This document shows positions 1 through 8,519 of a stretch of 64,000 nucleotides of DNA, one piece after another (the first letter of the stretch is position 1; the number at the start of each line of letters is the position of its first letter). The DNA is from JAKFWF01 sp031367505 (GTDB lineage: Bacteria > Pseudomonadota > Alphaproteobacteria > Rhizobiales > Hyphomicrobiaceae): assembly GCA_031367505.1 (NCBI GenBank), contig JANLPY010000627.1, positions 1-64,000 of the forward strand. Direction: 5' to 3'. A model generated the notes under the pieces. That model was given only the letters and a program-made list of their open reading frames with translations, did not search any database and was not told the origin of the DNA. A program made the position numbers and the translations under genes.

Positions 1-1
1 C

Positions 2-124
2 CGCGGCGTCGCCACGAAATATTTGCCGAGCTATCTCGGATGGCGCAGGTTGATCGAACGCGAAGGCGAAAACTTTTCAGCCGAACGATGCCTCATGCAA
101 GCCCTGCTTCACGCCGCAACTTGA
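2..124 (+). mobile_element. 3' end of an IS1595-family (ISXO2-like) transposase, cut by the window edge
   Basis: The first 40 codons read as the C-terminus of a DDE transposase, with the segment GVATKYLPSYLGWRRLIER that is typical of the end of IS1595/ISXO2-like transposases. The rest of the gene lies outside the window. After the stop the sequence runs into ACAGAGCCCC at about 132-141, which could be the right terminal inverted repeat, but the left end is not visible for comparison. The assignment rests on one short conserved segment. The element sits directly upstream of the gene starting at 165 and may have separated it from its original promoter. Confidence 0.55.
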
Positions 125-164
125 AAGTCGAACAGAGCCCCGGGAGGTCAGTGGTGCCCCAGCA

Positions 165-1178
165 GTGATCAGAACCGACAGAGCCATATTCGTTCAGCCA
201 CCAGCGGCGCGCGAAAGCGATAAGGCCCCTGCGTCAACCCTGCAAATCGGATATGCGGTCAATAGTGCGCCTATATTAGACCGAGCGACGCCTGTGCTAG
301 CCGACCATTCGCTCGCAACTTCCAGCTCCACGGCTTCCAACGATAACGACGACGAAATGCGCGGATCGATCATGACGGTCGGCGATGGTGTGATGATCGC
401 CGGGCTACCAATTCCCGGCAAGCTGTTGGGCAACGCATCAGGCAACCGGCATCGTTTGATCGTCAGCGGCCTGCCTTCCGACGCCATGCTTTTGATCGGT
501 GAGCGTTCGATCAACTCGTGGACCGTCGAGGCAAATGGTTTGACGCACATAGGCATGATGTTTCCCAAACGACCGGTAGAAGATGTGGTGATCGAACTTC
601 AGTTGCAAACGCGTGAGGGTAAATTCGTTGCGCGCGGGCGCGGGCGCATTTCAGCCGGATCTAAAAACGCCGTGACGCTTGCGGCGGCCATGTCGCACTC
701 ACTCAAGCCGGAACCAGCGGCCGTCGTTTCAGACCTGATCGGCTCAAAGTCGATGGTGCGGGACGAGATGCACCAGCGGACCGAGATCGTGCTAAAATCG
801 GCAAGCGAAAATCGTGGTGCGGCCGGTGTTATTGCGCAGGCGCTATTGCCTTCAAGGGCGCCGCAACAACCAATTGTCGCGCCGCAGTACTTGGGCGCGC
901 AAACAGGGATGCCAGACGAGAAAGGTCCAGCGATTTCGGAATCGGGATCGATCGCTCCCCCCCGCAAGCGGCCACCACCGCCGAAAGCTGACATGGAGCA
1001 GGACGGCTCCGATCCTGAGCCGGTGCGAAAGACAGTCCGCACAAAGAAGGCGAGTACGGCCGAGCCGCGCTCACCGAAAACAACTACGGAAACTCCCCCC
1101 GCCGCGCCAACGGCTAGTCTATGGTCCAGCCCATCACCTGCCTGGCGTGAAAGCCTGTTCGGAGCCGACAAGAACTAA
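165..1178 (+). CDS. hypothetical protein with proline-rich C-terminal tail
   Basis: A 337-residue protein of unknown function, read from a GTG start. An ATG at 357 is the alternative start and would remove a low-complexity N-terminal part. Residues about 100-170 form the only region that looks folded: LIVSGLPSDAMLLIGERSINSWTVEANGL resembles short beta-rich 'GLP...W' repeats found in large rhizobial surface or scaffold proteins. From about residue 250 onward the sequence is rich in Pro, Lys, Arg and Thr and is probably disordered, and it ends in SPAWRESLFGADKN. No signal peptide or membrane segment is evident. It lies immediately downstream of a transposase end, so its native 5' region could be disturbed. 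Confidence 0.6.
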   Translation: MIRTDRAIFVQPPAARESDKAPASTLQIGYAVNSAPILDRATPVLADHSLATSSSTASNDNDDEMRGSIMTVGDGVMIAGLPIPGKLLGNASGNRHRLIVSGLPSDAMLLIGERSINSWTVEANGLTHIGMMFPKRPVEDVVIELQLQTREGKFVARGRGRISAGSKNAVTLAAAMSHSLKPEPAAVVSDLIGSKSMVRDEMHQRTEIVLKSASENRGAAGVIAQALLPSRAPQQPIVAPQYLGAQTGMPDEKGPAISESGSIAPPRKRPPPPKADMEQDGSDPEPVRKTVRTKKASTAEPRSPKTTTETPPAAPTASLWSSPSPAWRESLFGADKN

Positions 1179-1313
1179 GCTGACTTGTTGCCAGCGGCAG
1201 CTGAATTTTCGACAATGCCGCGCTCGGCCCTTGTGCGAGGCGGCGCGCTCGACCTAAGCTCCACCCCAGCGGCAAAATCCGATCTACCTATGTCGAAGTT
1301 CAGGGAGAGCACC

Positions 1314-2987
1314 ATGTCTGACAAACTGCATCCGATTATTGGTCGCGCCGGCGCCGAAATGGCTGACGGACAACTCGAACGCCGTGAGTTTTTGCGCATC
1401 GCAACGCTACTCGGCGTGGCAGCGCCGGTCGCCTATGCGATGGCCGGATTGCCGGCTCCAGCCTCAGCGCAGACCGCTACTCCGAAGAAGGGTGGCATCA
1501 TCCGGCTGGGTATGCGCGTGCAAGATTTGAAGAGCCCGCACACTTACTCCTGGATCGAAGGCGCGAACGCTGCCCGCCAGGTACTGGACTACTTGACCTT
1601 CACCGGGGTCGACAATGTTACTCGCCCCAACCTCGTCGAAAAGTGGGAAGCGAGCCCCGATCTCAAAACGTGGACGTTCTCGTTGCGTCGGGATGCAACG
1701 TGGCGCAAGGGCGATCGCAAGTTCACCGCCGATGATGCGGTTTGGAACCTGACGCGCTTGCTCGACGCGAAAACCGGTTCATCGACTGTCGGATTGCTCA
1801 AAGGCTTCATCCTCGAAGAGTTCGAGACCGACGAGATCGACGCCAAGACCCAGAAGAAAAAGAAGTCGACCAAGTTGTGGGATGCAAACGCCATCCAGAA
1901 GGTCGACGATTTCACCTTCAAGCTCAACGGGCGCTCGCCCAATCTGGCGGTGCCGGAAGCTCTGTTCCATTATCCAGCGATGATGATGGACCCCGCCGAG
2001 AATGGCGTGTTCGCCATTGGCTCGAACGGTACCGGCGCCTTCGAGATGAACGAGCTTGAGGTCGGCAAGCGGGCTGTGTTCGTCGCCCGTAAGAGCGGCC
2101 ACTGGGGGGGTGGTGCCCACATCGAGCGCTTCGAAATCATCGACATCGGCGAGGACTCGGCCGCGCAGGTCGGCGCGCTTGCCTCAAAGCAAGTCGACAT
2201 GATCTACCAGGGCGCGATTGCGACCTTGCCGGCCATCGAGAAGTTGCCGCACATCACGGTCAACTCAGTCGATACCGGTTATACGGCGGTGGCTCGTGTC
2301 CATCCGATCAAGCCGTTTGATGACAAACGCGTTCGTCAAGCGTTGCGTTATGCCACCGACAATGATGCCGTTCTCAAGATTGCACATCGCGGCCTCGGCA
2401 AGCCGGGCGACCATCACCACGTTTCGCCAGCCCACCCAGACTATGTCGATGTCGGCGCGATCAAGCGCGACGTCGTCAAGGCCAAGGCATTGCTGACCGA
2501 AGCCGGTTACAAGGACGGCATCGACACCGAGATCGCCTGCCGGCCAGCGCCTGATTGGGAATTGCTCGCCGTCCAGACGATGGTCGAGCAATGGAAAGAG
2601 GCTGGCATCCGCGTCAAGATCAACGTGATGCCGTCGACGCAGTACTGGGACAATTGGACCAAGGTGCCGTTTGGGTTCACCACGTGGGCGCACCGTCCGC
2701 TCGGCACCATGGTGCTTGGCTTGGCCTATCGGACTGGCGCAGCGTGGAACGAAAGCAATTTTTCGAACGCCGAATTCGACAAGCTGATCACTGAAGCAGA
2801 AGGTCATCTCGACATGACCAAGCGCAAGGAAGTGATGGCCAAGATCGAGAAAATCATGCTCGACGATGGTCCGGCGGTCATTCCGCTGTGGCGCGCGGTG
2901 TTCAACTACACCGACAAGAAGATCAAAGGTTATAAGATCCACCCCTCGATCTATATCGAGGCCAAGGACGTGTGGATCGAAGCTTGA
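1314..2987 (+). CDS. ABC transporter substrate-binding protein, peptide/nickel (SBP_bac_5) family
   Basis: A 557-residue periplasmic binding protein of the family that feeds oligopeptide, nickel or related solutes to ABC importers. The ATG at 1314 follows a GGGAGAG ribosome-binding site and gives a twin-arginine leader (ERREFLRIATLLGVAAP) ending near ASAQ at about residue 52. The mature part has the family signature: a stretch ending W(R)KGDRKFTADDAVWNL, then a long two-lobe body. No permease or ATPase gene lies next to it, so it is an orphan binding protein here. The ligand cannot be read from the sequence. Longer starts at 1185 or 1290 would add a tail without a leader and are less likely. 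Confidence 0.88.
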   Translation: MSDKLHPIIGRAGAEMADGQLERREFLRIATLLGVAAPVAYAMAGLPAPASAQTATPKKGGIIRLGMRVQDLKSPHTYSWIEGANAARQVLDYLTFTGVDNVTRPNLVEKWEASPDLKTWTFSLRRDATWRKGDRKFTADDAVWNLTRLLDAKTGSSTVGLLKGFILEEFETDEIDAKTQKKKKSTKLWDANAIQKVDDFTFKLNGRSPNLAVPEALFHYPAMMMDPAENGVFAIGSNGTGAFEMNELEVGKRAVFVARKSGHWGGGAHIERFEIIDIGEDSAAQVGALASKQVDMIYQGAIATLPAIEKLPHITVNSVDTGYTAVARVHPIKPFDDKRVRQALRYATDNDAVLKIAHRGLGKPGDHHHVSPAHPDYVDVGAIKRDVVKAKALLTEAGYKDGIDTEIACRPAPDWELLAVQTMVEQWKEAGIRVKINVMPSTQYWDNWTKVPFGFTTWAHRPLGTMVLGLAYRTGAAWNESNFSNAEFDKLITEAEGHLDMTKRKEVMAKIEKIMLDDGPAVIPLWRAVFNYTDKKIKGYKIHPSIYIEAKDVWIEA

Positions 2988-3011
2988 GATCGATCATTCC
3001 TGGAGGTGCCG

Positions 3012-3027
3012 GACCCCCCTCGGGGTC
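3012..3027 (+). promoter_or_regulatory. GC stem-loop between the binding-protein gene and recX
   Basis: GACCCC and GGGGTC pair around the loop CCTC, 24 bases after the binding-protein stop and 12 bases before the recX ATG. An outer GGTG/CACC pair can extend it. No T-run follows, so it is more likely an mRNA 3' stabiliser or a fold covering the recX start region than a classic terminator. Confidence 0.35.
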
Positions 3028-3039
3028 TGACACCGGCGG

Positions 3040-3579
3040 ATGATGTTCGACACAGCCAAAAAGCGCAAAGAGCCGCCCAAACCGAAGCCCGTCAAGCTTT
3101 CGTACTTGAAGGCTTCGGCATTGCACTACTTGAGCTCAAGAACTGCCTCGCGCGAAATGCTCAGGGCGGTGCTCGAGCGGCGGTCGAAGCGTCGTCTACA
3201 GGTCAGATCACTCGATGCCGAAATTCCCGCACTGATCGAAACGGTCCTCGACGAGTTCGTCGAACTTGGGCTGTTGGATGATCAACGCTTTGCCGAGGGG
3301 CGGCGCGCAACGCTCGAACGCAAAGGATTTTCGAAGCGTCGTATCGAGCTGGGGTTGAAGCTCAAGGGCCTCGACGCCGAGACGATCCGCGGCGCGCTGG
3401 TCGACGAGGTCGATGAGGCAGCGCAAGCGCGGCGCTTCGCCGAACGCCGGCGCTTGGGGCCGTGGCGAAAGAGTGGGGCGGTCGAGGATCGCTACAAGAA
3501 AGACCTCGGCGCACTGATGCGTGCCGGGTTCTCCTTCACCATCGCAAAGCAAGCCCTGGCCGAACCCGATGAGGCTTGA
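3040..3579 (+). CDS. recX: RecX family regulatory protein
   Basis: A 179-residue RecX-like protein; RecX binds RecA filaments and limits recombinase activity in the cytoplasm. The family pattern is visible: a three-helix module near residues 20-60 (LKASALHYLSSRTASREMLRAVL), the motif LLDDQRFAEGRRATLERKGFSKRRIELGLKLKG in the middle, and a third helical module at the end. The N-terminus is rich in Lys and Pro. ATG codons occur at 3040 and 3043, so the start is uncertain by one residue. recA is not in the window. The gene runs convergently toward galU with only 6 bases between the stops. Confidence 0.85.
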   Translation: MMFDTAKKRKEPPKPKPVKLSYLKASALHYLSSRTASREMLRAVLERRSKRRLQVRSLDAEIPALIETVLDEFVELGLLDDQRFAEGRRATLERKGFSKRRIELGLKLKGLDAETIRGALVDEVDEAAQARRFAERRRLGPWRKSGAVEDRYKKDLGALMRAGFSFTIAKQALAEPDEA

Positions 3580-3585
3580 TGCCGC

Positions 3586-4467
3586 TCACAACATCCGCTT
3601 GAGCTCGGCCTTGAGTTCGGGCCCCAAATCTTCGCGGGCGAGCGCATAGGCGACGTTGGCGGTCAGAAATCCGATTTTCGATCCGCAATCGTAGATCTTG
3701 CCGTCGAAGCGCACCGCGTGGAAGGGTTGCTTCTCGTCGCGCCATAGACGGATCATTGCGTCCGTCAGCTGGATTTCATCGCCGGTCCCGCGCTCTTGCG
3801 CTGCGAGCAGTTTGAAGATTTCCGGCTGCAGGATGTAGCGACCGGTGATGTGCAAATTGGAAGGCGCCGTGCCACGCGCCGGCTTCTCGATCATGCCAGT
3901 AATTTTCGAGGTCTTTGCTTTAGCGTCCTCGACCCCGACAATGCCGTAGTGGTGTGTCTGGTCGTCTGGCACTGGCGAAACGGCGATATGGTTGCCGCCA
4001 TGCTCGTTGTAGGCCTCGATCATCTCGGCGAGACATTTTTTGACGCCATGATGCAACATGTCGGGCAACAGCAATGCGAATGGCTCATCGCCAACTAACT
4101 CTCGCGCACACCAAACGGCGTGACCAAGCCCCAGCGGCTTTTGCTGACGGGTGAAGCTCGTCTGCCCGGCGCCCGGCAAGTCGTTGAGCAATTCGCCCAA
4201 TTCCCGGCTTTTGCCGCGTGTCTCCAGGGTATGTTCGAGCTCGTACTGGCTGTCGAAATGATCTTCGATGACGCCTTTGTTGCGGCCGGTCACGAATATG
4301 AAGTGTTCAATTCCGGCCGCCCGCGCTTCATCGACAACATGCTGGATCACTGGGCGATCGACGACGGTAAGCATTTCCTTCGGCATCGCCTTGGTGGCTG
4401 GCAGAAAACGCGTGCCGAGGCCGGCAACTGGAAACACCGCTTTGCGGATCGGTTTCTTGGTCGTCAT
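3586..4467 (-). CDS. galU: UTP--glucose-1-phosphate uridylyltransferase
   Basis: A 293-residue enzyme that makes UDP-glucose from UTP and glucose-1-phosphate for exopolysaccharide, LPS and glucan synthesis. The nucleotide-binding N-terminus AVFPVAGLGTRFLPATKAMPKEML and the following PVIQHVVDEA are diagnostic, and GMIEKPARGTAPSN and the C-terminal FDGKIYDCGSKIGFL also fit. The ATG at 4467 is chosen because CCAGGAGCAAAG lies just upstream; an in-frame extension to 4533 adds a tail unlike the family. It is divergent from galE, so UDP-glucose formation and its epimerisation may share a control region. Confidence 0.95.
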   Translation of the reverse strand: MTTKKPIRKAVFPVAGLGTRFLPATKAMPKEMLTVVDRPVIQHVVDEARAAGIEHFIFVTGRNKGVIEDHFDSQYELEHTLETRGKSRELGELLNDLPGAGQTSFTRQQKPLGLGHAVWCARELVGDEPFALLLPDMLHHGVKKCLAEMIEAYNEHGGNHIAVSPVPDDQTHHYGIVGVEDAKAKTSKITGMIEKPARGTAPSNLHITGRYILQPEIFKLLAAQERGTGDEIQLTDAMIRLWRDEKQPFHAVRFDGKIYDCGSKIGFLTANVAYALAREDLGPELKAELKRML

Positions 4468-4709
4468 CCGTCTTTGCTCCTGGAAGCCGTGAGATTTGTT
4501 CAATGAACGCTGCATTTTTTGTGCAACTGGCATGCGGTTTGATACGTTCCAACCGATGCTAGCGACAAAATTGGGTCCCGCCGTTAACTGTTTTGACCAT
4601 ACCGGCGGCTGGCGTTAGCTCTCGAATGTGTCAGTCCTCGGTCAACTGACAAAGTTTTAAGCGCTATTTGTTATCGCACGGATAGCGAATTTATGAGGAG
4701 TAGATCTCG
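4468..4709. other. divergent galU/galE intergenic region
   Basis: These 242 bases must carry the promoters for both galU (leftward) and galE (rightward). The part near galE is AT-richer (around 4650-4690, GTTTTAAGCGCTATTTG). I see no convincing operator palindrome or riboswitch fold, and no -35/-10 pair strong enough to mark. Confidence 0.4.
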
Positions 4710-5702
4710 ATGAGCATTTTGGTGACTGGCGGGGCTGGCTATATCGGCAGCCATATGGTGCTCGAACTACTGGATGCTGGCGAACGCGTCATCGTCCTCG
4801 ACAATCTCACAACTGGGTTCCGATGGGCTGTACCAGCGGCGGCGACCCTCGTTATCGGCGATGCGGGGGACCAGGACCTCGCTCGCACAGTAATCCGCAA
4901 GCATGGCGTCACCGCGATCATCCACTTTGCCGGGTCCATCGTCGTGCCGGAATCGGTGGCCGATCCTCTCGGCTACTACAACAATAACACCGTCAAATCC
5001 CGCGCCCTCATGGAAGTCGCTGTTGCGATGGGCGTGAAGCACTTCATCTTCTCATCGACGGCTGCAGTCTACGGTATGACCGGCGACGCGCCGATCGACG
5101 AAGATACCGTGTTGAAGCCAATGTCGCCCTACGGTTCCTCGAAGCTGATGACCGAGATCATGTTGGCCGATGCCGCCCGCGCACATGATTTCCGTTTCGT
5201 CGCACTGCGTTATTTCAACGTCGCCGGCGCCGATCCCGAAGGCCGCACCGGCCAGTCGACGCCACGCGCGACGCACCTGATCAAGACGGCTTGCGAAACG
5301 GCTCTCGGCCAGCGCGCCCGTATGGAAGTCTTCGGCACCGACTATCCGACGGTCGATGGCACCTGCGTGCGCGACTATATCCACGTCAAGGATCTCGCCC
5401 GCGCTCACATGGCGGCGCTGAAACACCTGCGCGATGGCGGCCAGTCAGATATTTTCAATTGCGGCTACGGAAAAGGCTACTCGGTGCTGCAAGTGATCGA
5501 TGCCGTCAAGCGTGCATCGGGCACCAAGTTCGACGTCAAGCTGTCGCCGCGCCGCCCTGGTGATCCCGCGGCGGTGGTCGCTGCTCCCGCGAAAATCCGC
5601 CGCGACCTTGGATGGGAGCCGCAATTCGCCAACCTCGACACCATCGTCGCCCACGCGCTCGCTTGGGAAGGTCGATTAGCCGAGATCAAGAAGGCGTCAT
5701 AG
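4710..5702 (+). CDS. galE: UDP-glucose 4-epimerase
   Basis: A 330-residue extended SDR enzyme that interconverts UDP-glucose and UDP-galactose using tightly bound NAD. The Rossmann motif GGAGYIGSH is at residues 7-15 and the catalytic pair Tyr141/Lys145 in SPYGSSK is intact, with the conserved FSSTAAVYG segment just before. DGTCVRDYIHVKDLARAH near residue 220 and the C-terminal RRPGDPAAVVA...LGWEP are typical of GalE. TGAGGAG upstream of the ATG serves as the ribosome-binding site. It supplies UDP-galactose for surface polysaccharide, consistent with divergent galU and the glycan genes at 27-29 kb. Confidence 0.95.
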   Translation: MSILVTGGAGYIGSHMVLELLDAGERVIVLDNLTTGFRWAVPAAATLVIGDAGDQDLARTVIRKHGVTAIIHFAGSIVVPESVADPLGYYNNNTVKSRALMEVAVAMGVKHFIFSSTAAVYGMTGDAPIDEDTVLKPMSPYGSSKLMTEIMLADAARAHDFRFVALRYFNVAGADPEGRTGQSTPRATHLIKTACETALGQRARMEVFGTDYPTVDGTCVRDYIHVKDLARAHMAALKHLRDGGQSDIFNCGYGKGYSVLQVIDAVKRASGTKFDVKLSPRRPGDPAAVVAAPAKIRRDLGWEPQFANLDTIVAHALAWEGRLAEIKKAS

Positions 5703-5916
5703 CGACTGCGAAAGTGGCCCACGACTTGACCGGTTAGGGTACGAGCGGCAAACTTGGTTGCTAATTGCTCAATCGTGCCTCGCGCAATTCAAAGGCGAGG
5801 TTTGCTGCATCGTTGACGCCGCCGAGCAGACGAGCGAAGCCGGCCTGAGATCGCCGCCGTAATACCGCCTAGAATCGCGTAATTGTGGAGCGGTTGAGCA
5901 GAAGTGGCGGGATCGG

Positions 5917-7194
5917 ATGCGAATGTTGCGTGCATGGCATAGGCTAGGGCAGTGGCTGCTGACGGCGACTTTCGTTGCCGGTTGCGCTCTCGCATCTCCG
6001 GCCCACGCGCAATCCAATCCATCCTTTCAATTGTTCCTTGAAGCATTGTGGCCCGAGGCGAAGGCGCTCGGTGTTTCGCGTTCGACATTCGATGCGGCGT
6101 TCAAGGGCGTCGAGCCCGATATGGGGCTGCCCGACCTGGTACGTCCCGGTGCCAATCCGGCGGGTGATGCGACGTCGAGTGCCAAAGGGCAGGCGGAATT
6201 CACCCGGCCACCACAGGATTATCTCAACAAGGCGCAATTGAACCAGCTTGCGGGGCAGGCCCGCACGCTCGCTACGACCCACACCAAGGCACTCGATCGG
6301 GTCGAATCCGAGCTCGGTGTTGATCGGCATATCGTGTTGGCGATCTGGGGTCGCGAGACCGCGTTCGGGACTTACAAACTGCCACACTACGCGATCAAGG
6401 TGCTGGCAACGCAAGCCTACACCGGACGCCGCAAGGAGCTGTTTCGCCGCGAGTTGTTGTTCGGGCTGAAGATGCTGGAAGACCGTATCGTCACCGTGCC
6501 GAACATGAAATCGTCATGGGCGGGCGCCATGGGCCTGACGCAGTTCATGCCGTCGGAATTCTATCAGTCGGCCTACGACCTCGACAAAGACGGCAAGGCT
6601 GATTTGTTCAACTCGGTCCCTGACGCGCTGGGCTCTGCGGCCAAGCAACTGAAGGACAAGGGCTGGATTGCCAATGTGCCGTGGGGCGTCGAGGTCCGCC
6701 TGCCGCAAGGCGTCGATTGCGGTTTGGATGGCCCGGCCAACGCGCGCACGCTCAGCGAATGGGTGAAGACTGGTGTGGTGCGCACCAACGGCAAGCCAAT
6801 TCCGGCGAACCTGTTGGATCGAAGCGCCTACTTGATGTCTCCCGGCGGCAGCTTTGGGCCATCGTTCCTGGTGACCGACAACTTCAAGGTTTTGCGCGCC
6901 TACAATACCTCGGATTTGTACGCTGTGTTCGTCGGCACCTTGAGCGACCGGATCGGCGGGTCGAGTGATTTCGATACGCCATGGAAGTCGATTGTCCAAT
7001 TGCCGAACCGCGACGTCGAGGAGATCCAAAAACTACTCAAGGCGAAGGGCGCCGCGATCGACAAACTCGACGGCAAGATCGGATCGAACACGCGCTGGCA
7101 GATCGGCAGCTATCAACGCAAGGCTGGATTGGCGGTTGATTGCTGGCCGACGGCAGGATTGCTCGCGCATCTGCGCGGGTTATCGGTCAGGTAG
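5917..7194 (+). CDS. lytic murein transglycosylase, MltB/SLT_2 type with peptidoglycan-binding domain
   Basis: A 425-residue periplasmic enzyme expected to cleave the MurNAc-GlcNAc bond with 1,6-anhydro product formation. A signal peptide covers residues 1 to about 31 (ending SPAHAQ). The SLT_2 catalytic domain follows, with the glutamate at about residue 147 in AIWGRETAFGTYK and the conserved SSWAGAMGLTQFMPSEF and PDALGSAAKQLKDKGW segments. The last ~60 residues form a PG_binding_1 module (VEEIQKLLKAKG...GSNTRWQIGSYQRKAGL). A second paralogue starts 5 bases after its stop and a DUF459 gene follows, forming one operon. ATG codons at 5917 and 5923 are both possible starts. Confidence 0.9.
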   Translation: MRMLRAWHRLGQWLLTATFVAGCALASPAHAQSNPSFQLFLEALWPEAKALGVSRSTFDAAFKGVEPDMGLPDLVRPGANPAGDATSSAKGQAEFTRPPQDYLNKAQLNQLAGQARTLATTHTKALDRVESELGVDRHIVLAIWGRETAFGTYKLPHYAIKVLATQAYTGRRKELFRRELLFGLKMLEDRIVTVPNMKSSWAGAMGLTQFMPSEFYQSAYDLDKDGKADLFNSVPDALGSAAKQLKDKGWIANVPWGVEVRLPQGVDCGLDGPANARTLSEWVKTGVVRTNGKPIPANLLDRSAYLMSPGGSFGPSFLVTDNFKVLRAYNTSDLYAVFVGTLSDRIGGSSDFDTPWKSIVQLPNRDVEEIQKLLKAKGAAIDKLDGKIGSNTRWQIGSYQRKAGLAVDCWPTAGLLAHLRGLSVR

Positions 7195-7199
7195 AACGA

Positions 7200-8519
7200 A
7201 TGGCCCGCCGCCAAAACCGGACTGTCTCGCTCGCAGCGGTTTTCGTATTGACTGCGATGGTGGCAGCCGGCGCTGTTCTGATGCTTTGGCAAGATCGGCA
7301 CGAGCCGCCACCTATCGAGCAAAAACCGGTGCCGGTGATCGCGGTCATTCCGCCGCCACCACCAATACGCGTGGCCCTCGATGTGGTGCGGTTCCAGATC
7401 TTCCTGTCTGAACTGAGGATCGAGGCCTCCGCCGCCGGGCTGGTGCCGGCGACACTTGACGCTGCGATTGCTGGATTGGAACCAGATCCCGAAGTCCTGG
7501 AATTGTCGGGAGTGCAACCCGAGTATATCAAGACGGCCGGCGAATATTTGACGCTGCTTGTGTCGGATGCACGCATTGAGAGCGGGCGGCAGAAGTCGCA
7601 GGAGTTTGCCGCCACCCTTAAATCCATCGAAGCGACGTATGGGGTTGATCGCAACATCGTACTGGCCATCTGGGGCGTTGAAAGCAACTACGGCGCCGGC
7701 ATGGGCAATCGCCGTGTGATCCGATCGTTGGCGACGCTTGCGGCTTATGACGCTCGTCGTCCGCAATTCTGGCGCGCCGAGTTGCTAGCGGCTTTGCGCA
7801 TTCTGCAAAAGGGCGACACCACGGCCGATAATATGGCCGGTTCGTGGGCCGGCGCCATGGGGCACACCCAATTCATGCCGACGACTTATGCGGCCCACGC
7901 CGTCGACTTCGACCGCGACGGCCGGCGCGACATCTGGAGCAGCATACCCGACGCATTGGCATCGACCGCCAATTACCTGAAGACGTCCGGCTGGGTCGCC
8001 GGTGAACCCTGGGGATTCGAAGTGCGGCTGCCTGAGACTTTCGATTTCGCGCTGTCGGTATCTGGCACCACCAAATCCTGGAATGATTGGAAGAAATTCG
8101 GTGTGGTGCTCGCGCAAGAGCGCGCGATGCCGGCGACAAATGGTCAATTGCAACTATTGTTACCGGCGGGCGCCAAGGGGCCAGCGTTTCTCGCCGGTGC
8201 GAACTTCCGGGCGATCCTGCGCTACAATAATGCCGTATCGTATGCGCTGGCCGTCGGACATTTGGCTGATCGCCTCGGCGGTGGCGGAGTATTTGCTCGA
8301 GCCTGGCCCGCGGAGGACAAGGCACTGGGAAAACCGGAACGCGAGGAGATGCAACGGCGGCTCGCGATCCTCGGCTTCGACACCGGCGTCGTCGATGGTG
8401 TGCTCGGCACCGGTACGCGCGCGGCCGTGCGGTCGTTCCAAAAAGCCCGGGGATTACCGGAAGATGGTCATCCAGATCTTGCGCTCCTGGACCGATTGAG
8501 GCAGGAGGTTAAACCATGA
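7200..8519 (+). CDS. lytic murein transglycosylase, membrane-anchored MltB type
   Basis: A 439-residue paralogue of the preceding gene. Instead of a cleavable signal it has a short basic N-terminus and a hydrophobic anchor (VSLAAVFVLTAMVAAGAVLML, about residues 9-29) followed by a Pro-rich linker, so it is probably held in the inner membrane. The catalytic Glu is at about residue 161 in AIWGVESNYGAG, with GSWAGAMGHTQFMPTTY and PDALASTANYLKTSGW conserved. The C-terminal PG_binding_1 domain reads LAILGFDTGVVDGVLGTGTR. The ATG at 7200 is preferred over the in-frame TTG at 7140 because it avoids overlapping the upstream gene. Its stop overlaps the next start as ATGA. Confidence 0.9.
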   Translation: MARRQNRTVSLAAVFVLTAMVAAGAVLMLWQDRHEPPPIEQKPVPVIAVIPPPPPIRVALDVVRFQIFLSELRIEASAAGLVPATLDAAIAGLEPDPEVLELSGVQPEYIKTAGEYLTLLVSDARIESGRQKSQEFAATLKSIEATYGVDRNIVLAIWGVESNYGAGMGNRRVIRSLATLAAYDARRPQFWRAELLAALRILQKGDTTADNMAGSWAGAMGHTQFMPTTYAAHAVDFDRDGRRDIWSSIPDALASTANYLKTSGWVAGEPWGFEVRLPETFDFALSVSGTTKSWNDWKKFGVVLAQERAMPATNGQLQLLLPAGAKGPAFLAGANFRAILRYNNAVSYALAVGHLADRLGGGGVFARAWPAEDKALGKPEREEMQRRLAILGFDTGVVDGVLGTGTRAAVRSFQKARGLPEDGHPDLALLDRLRQEVKP

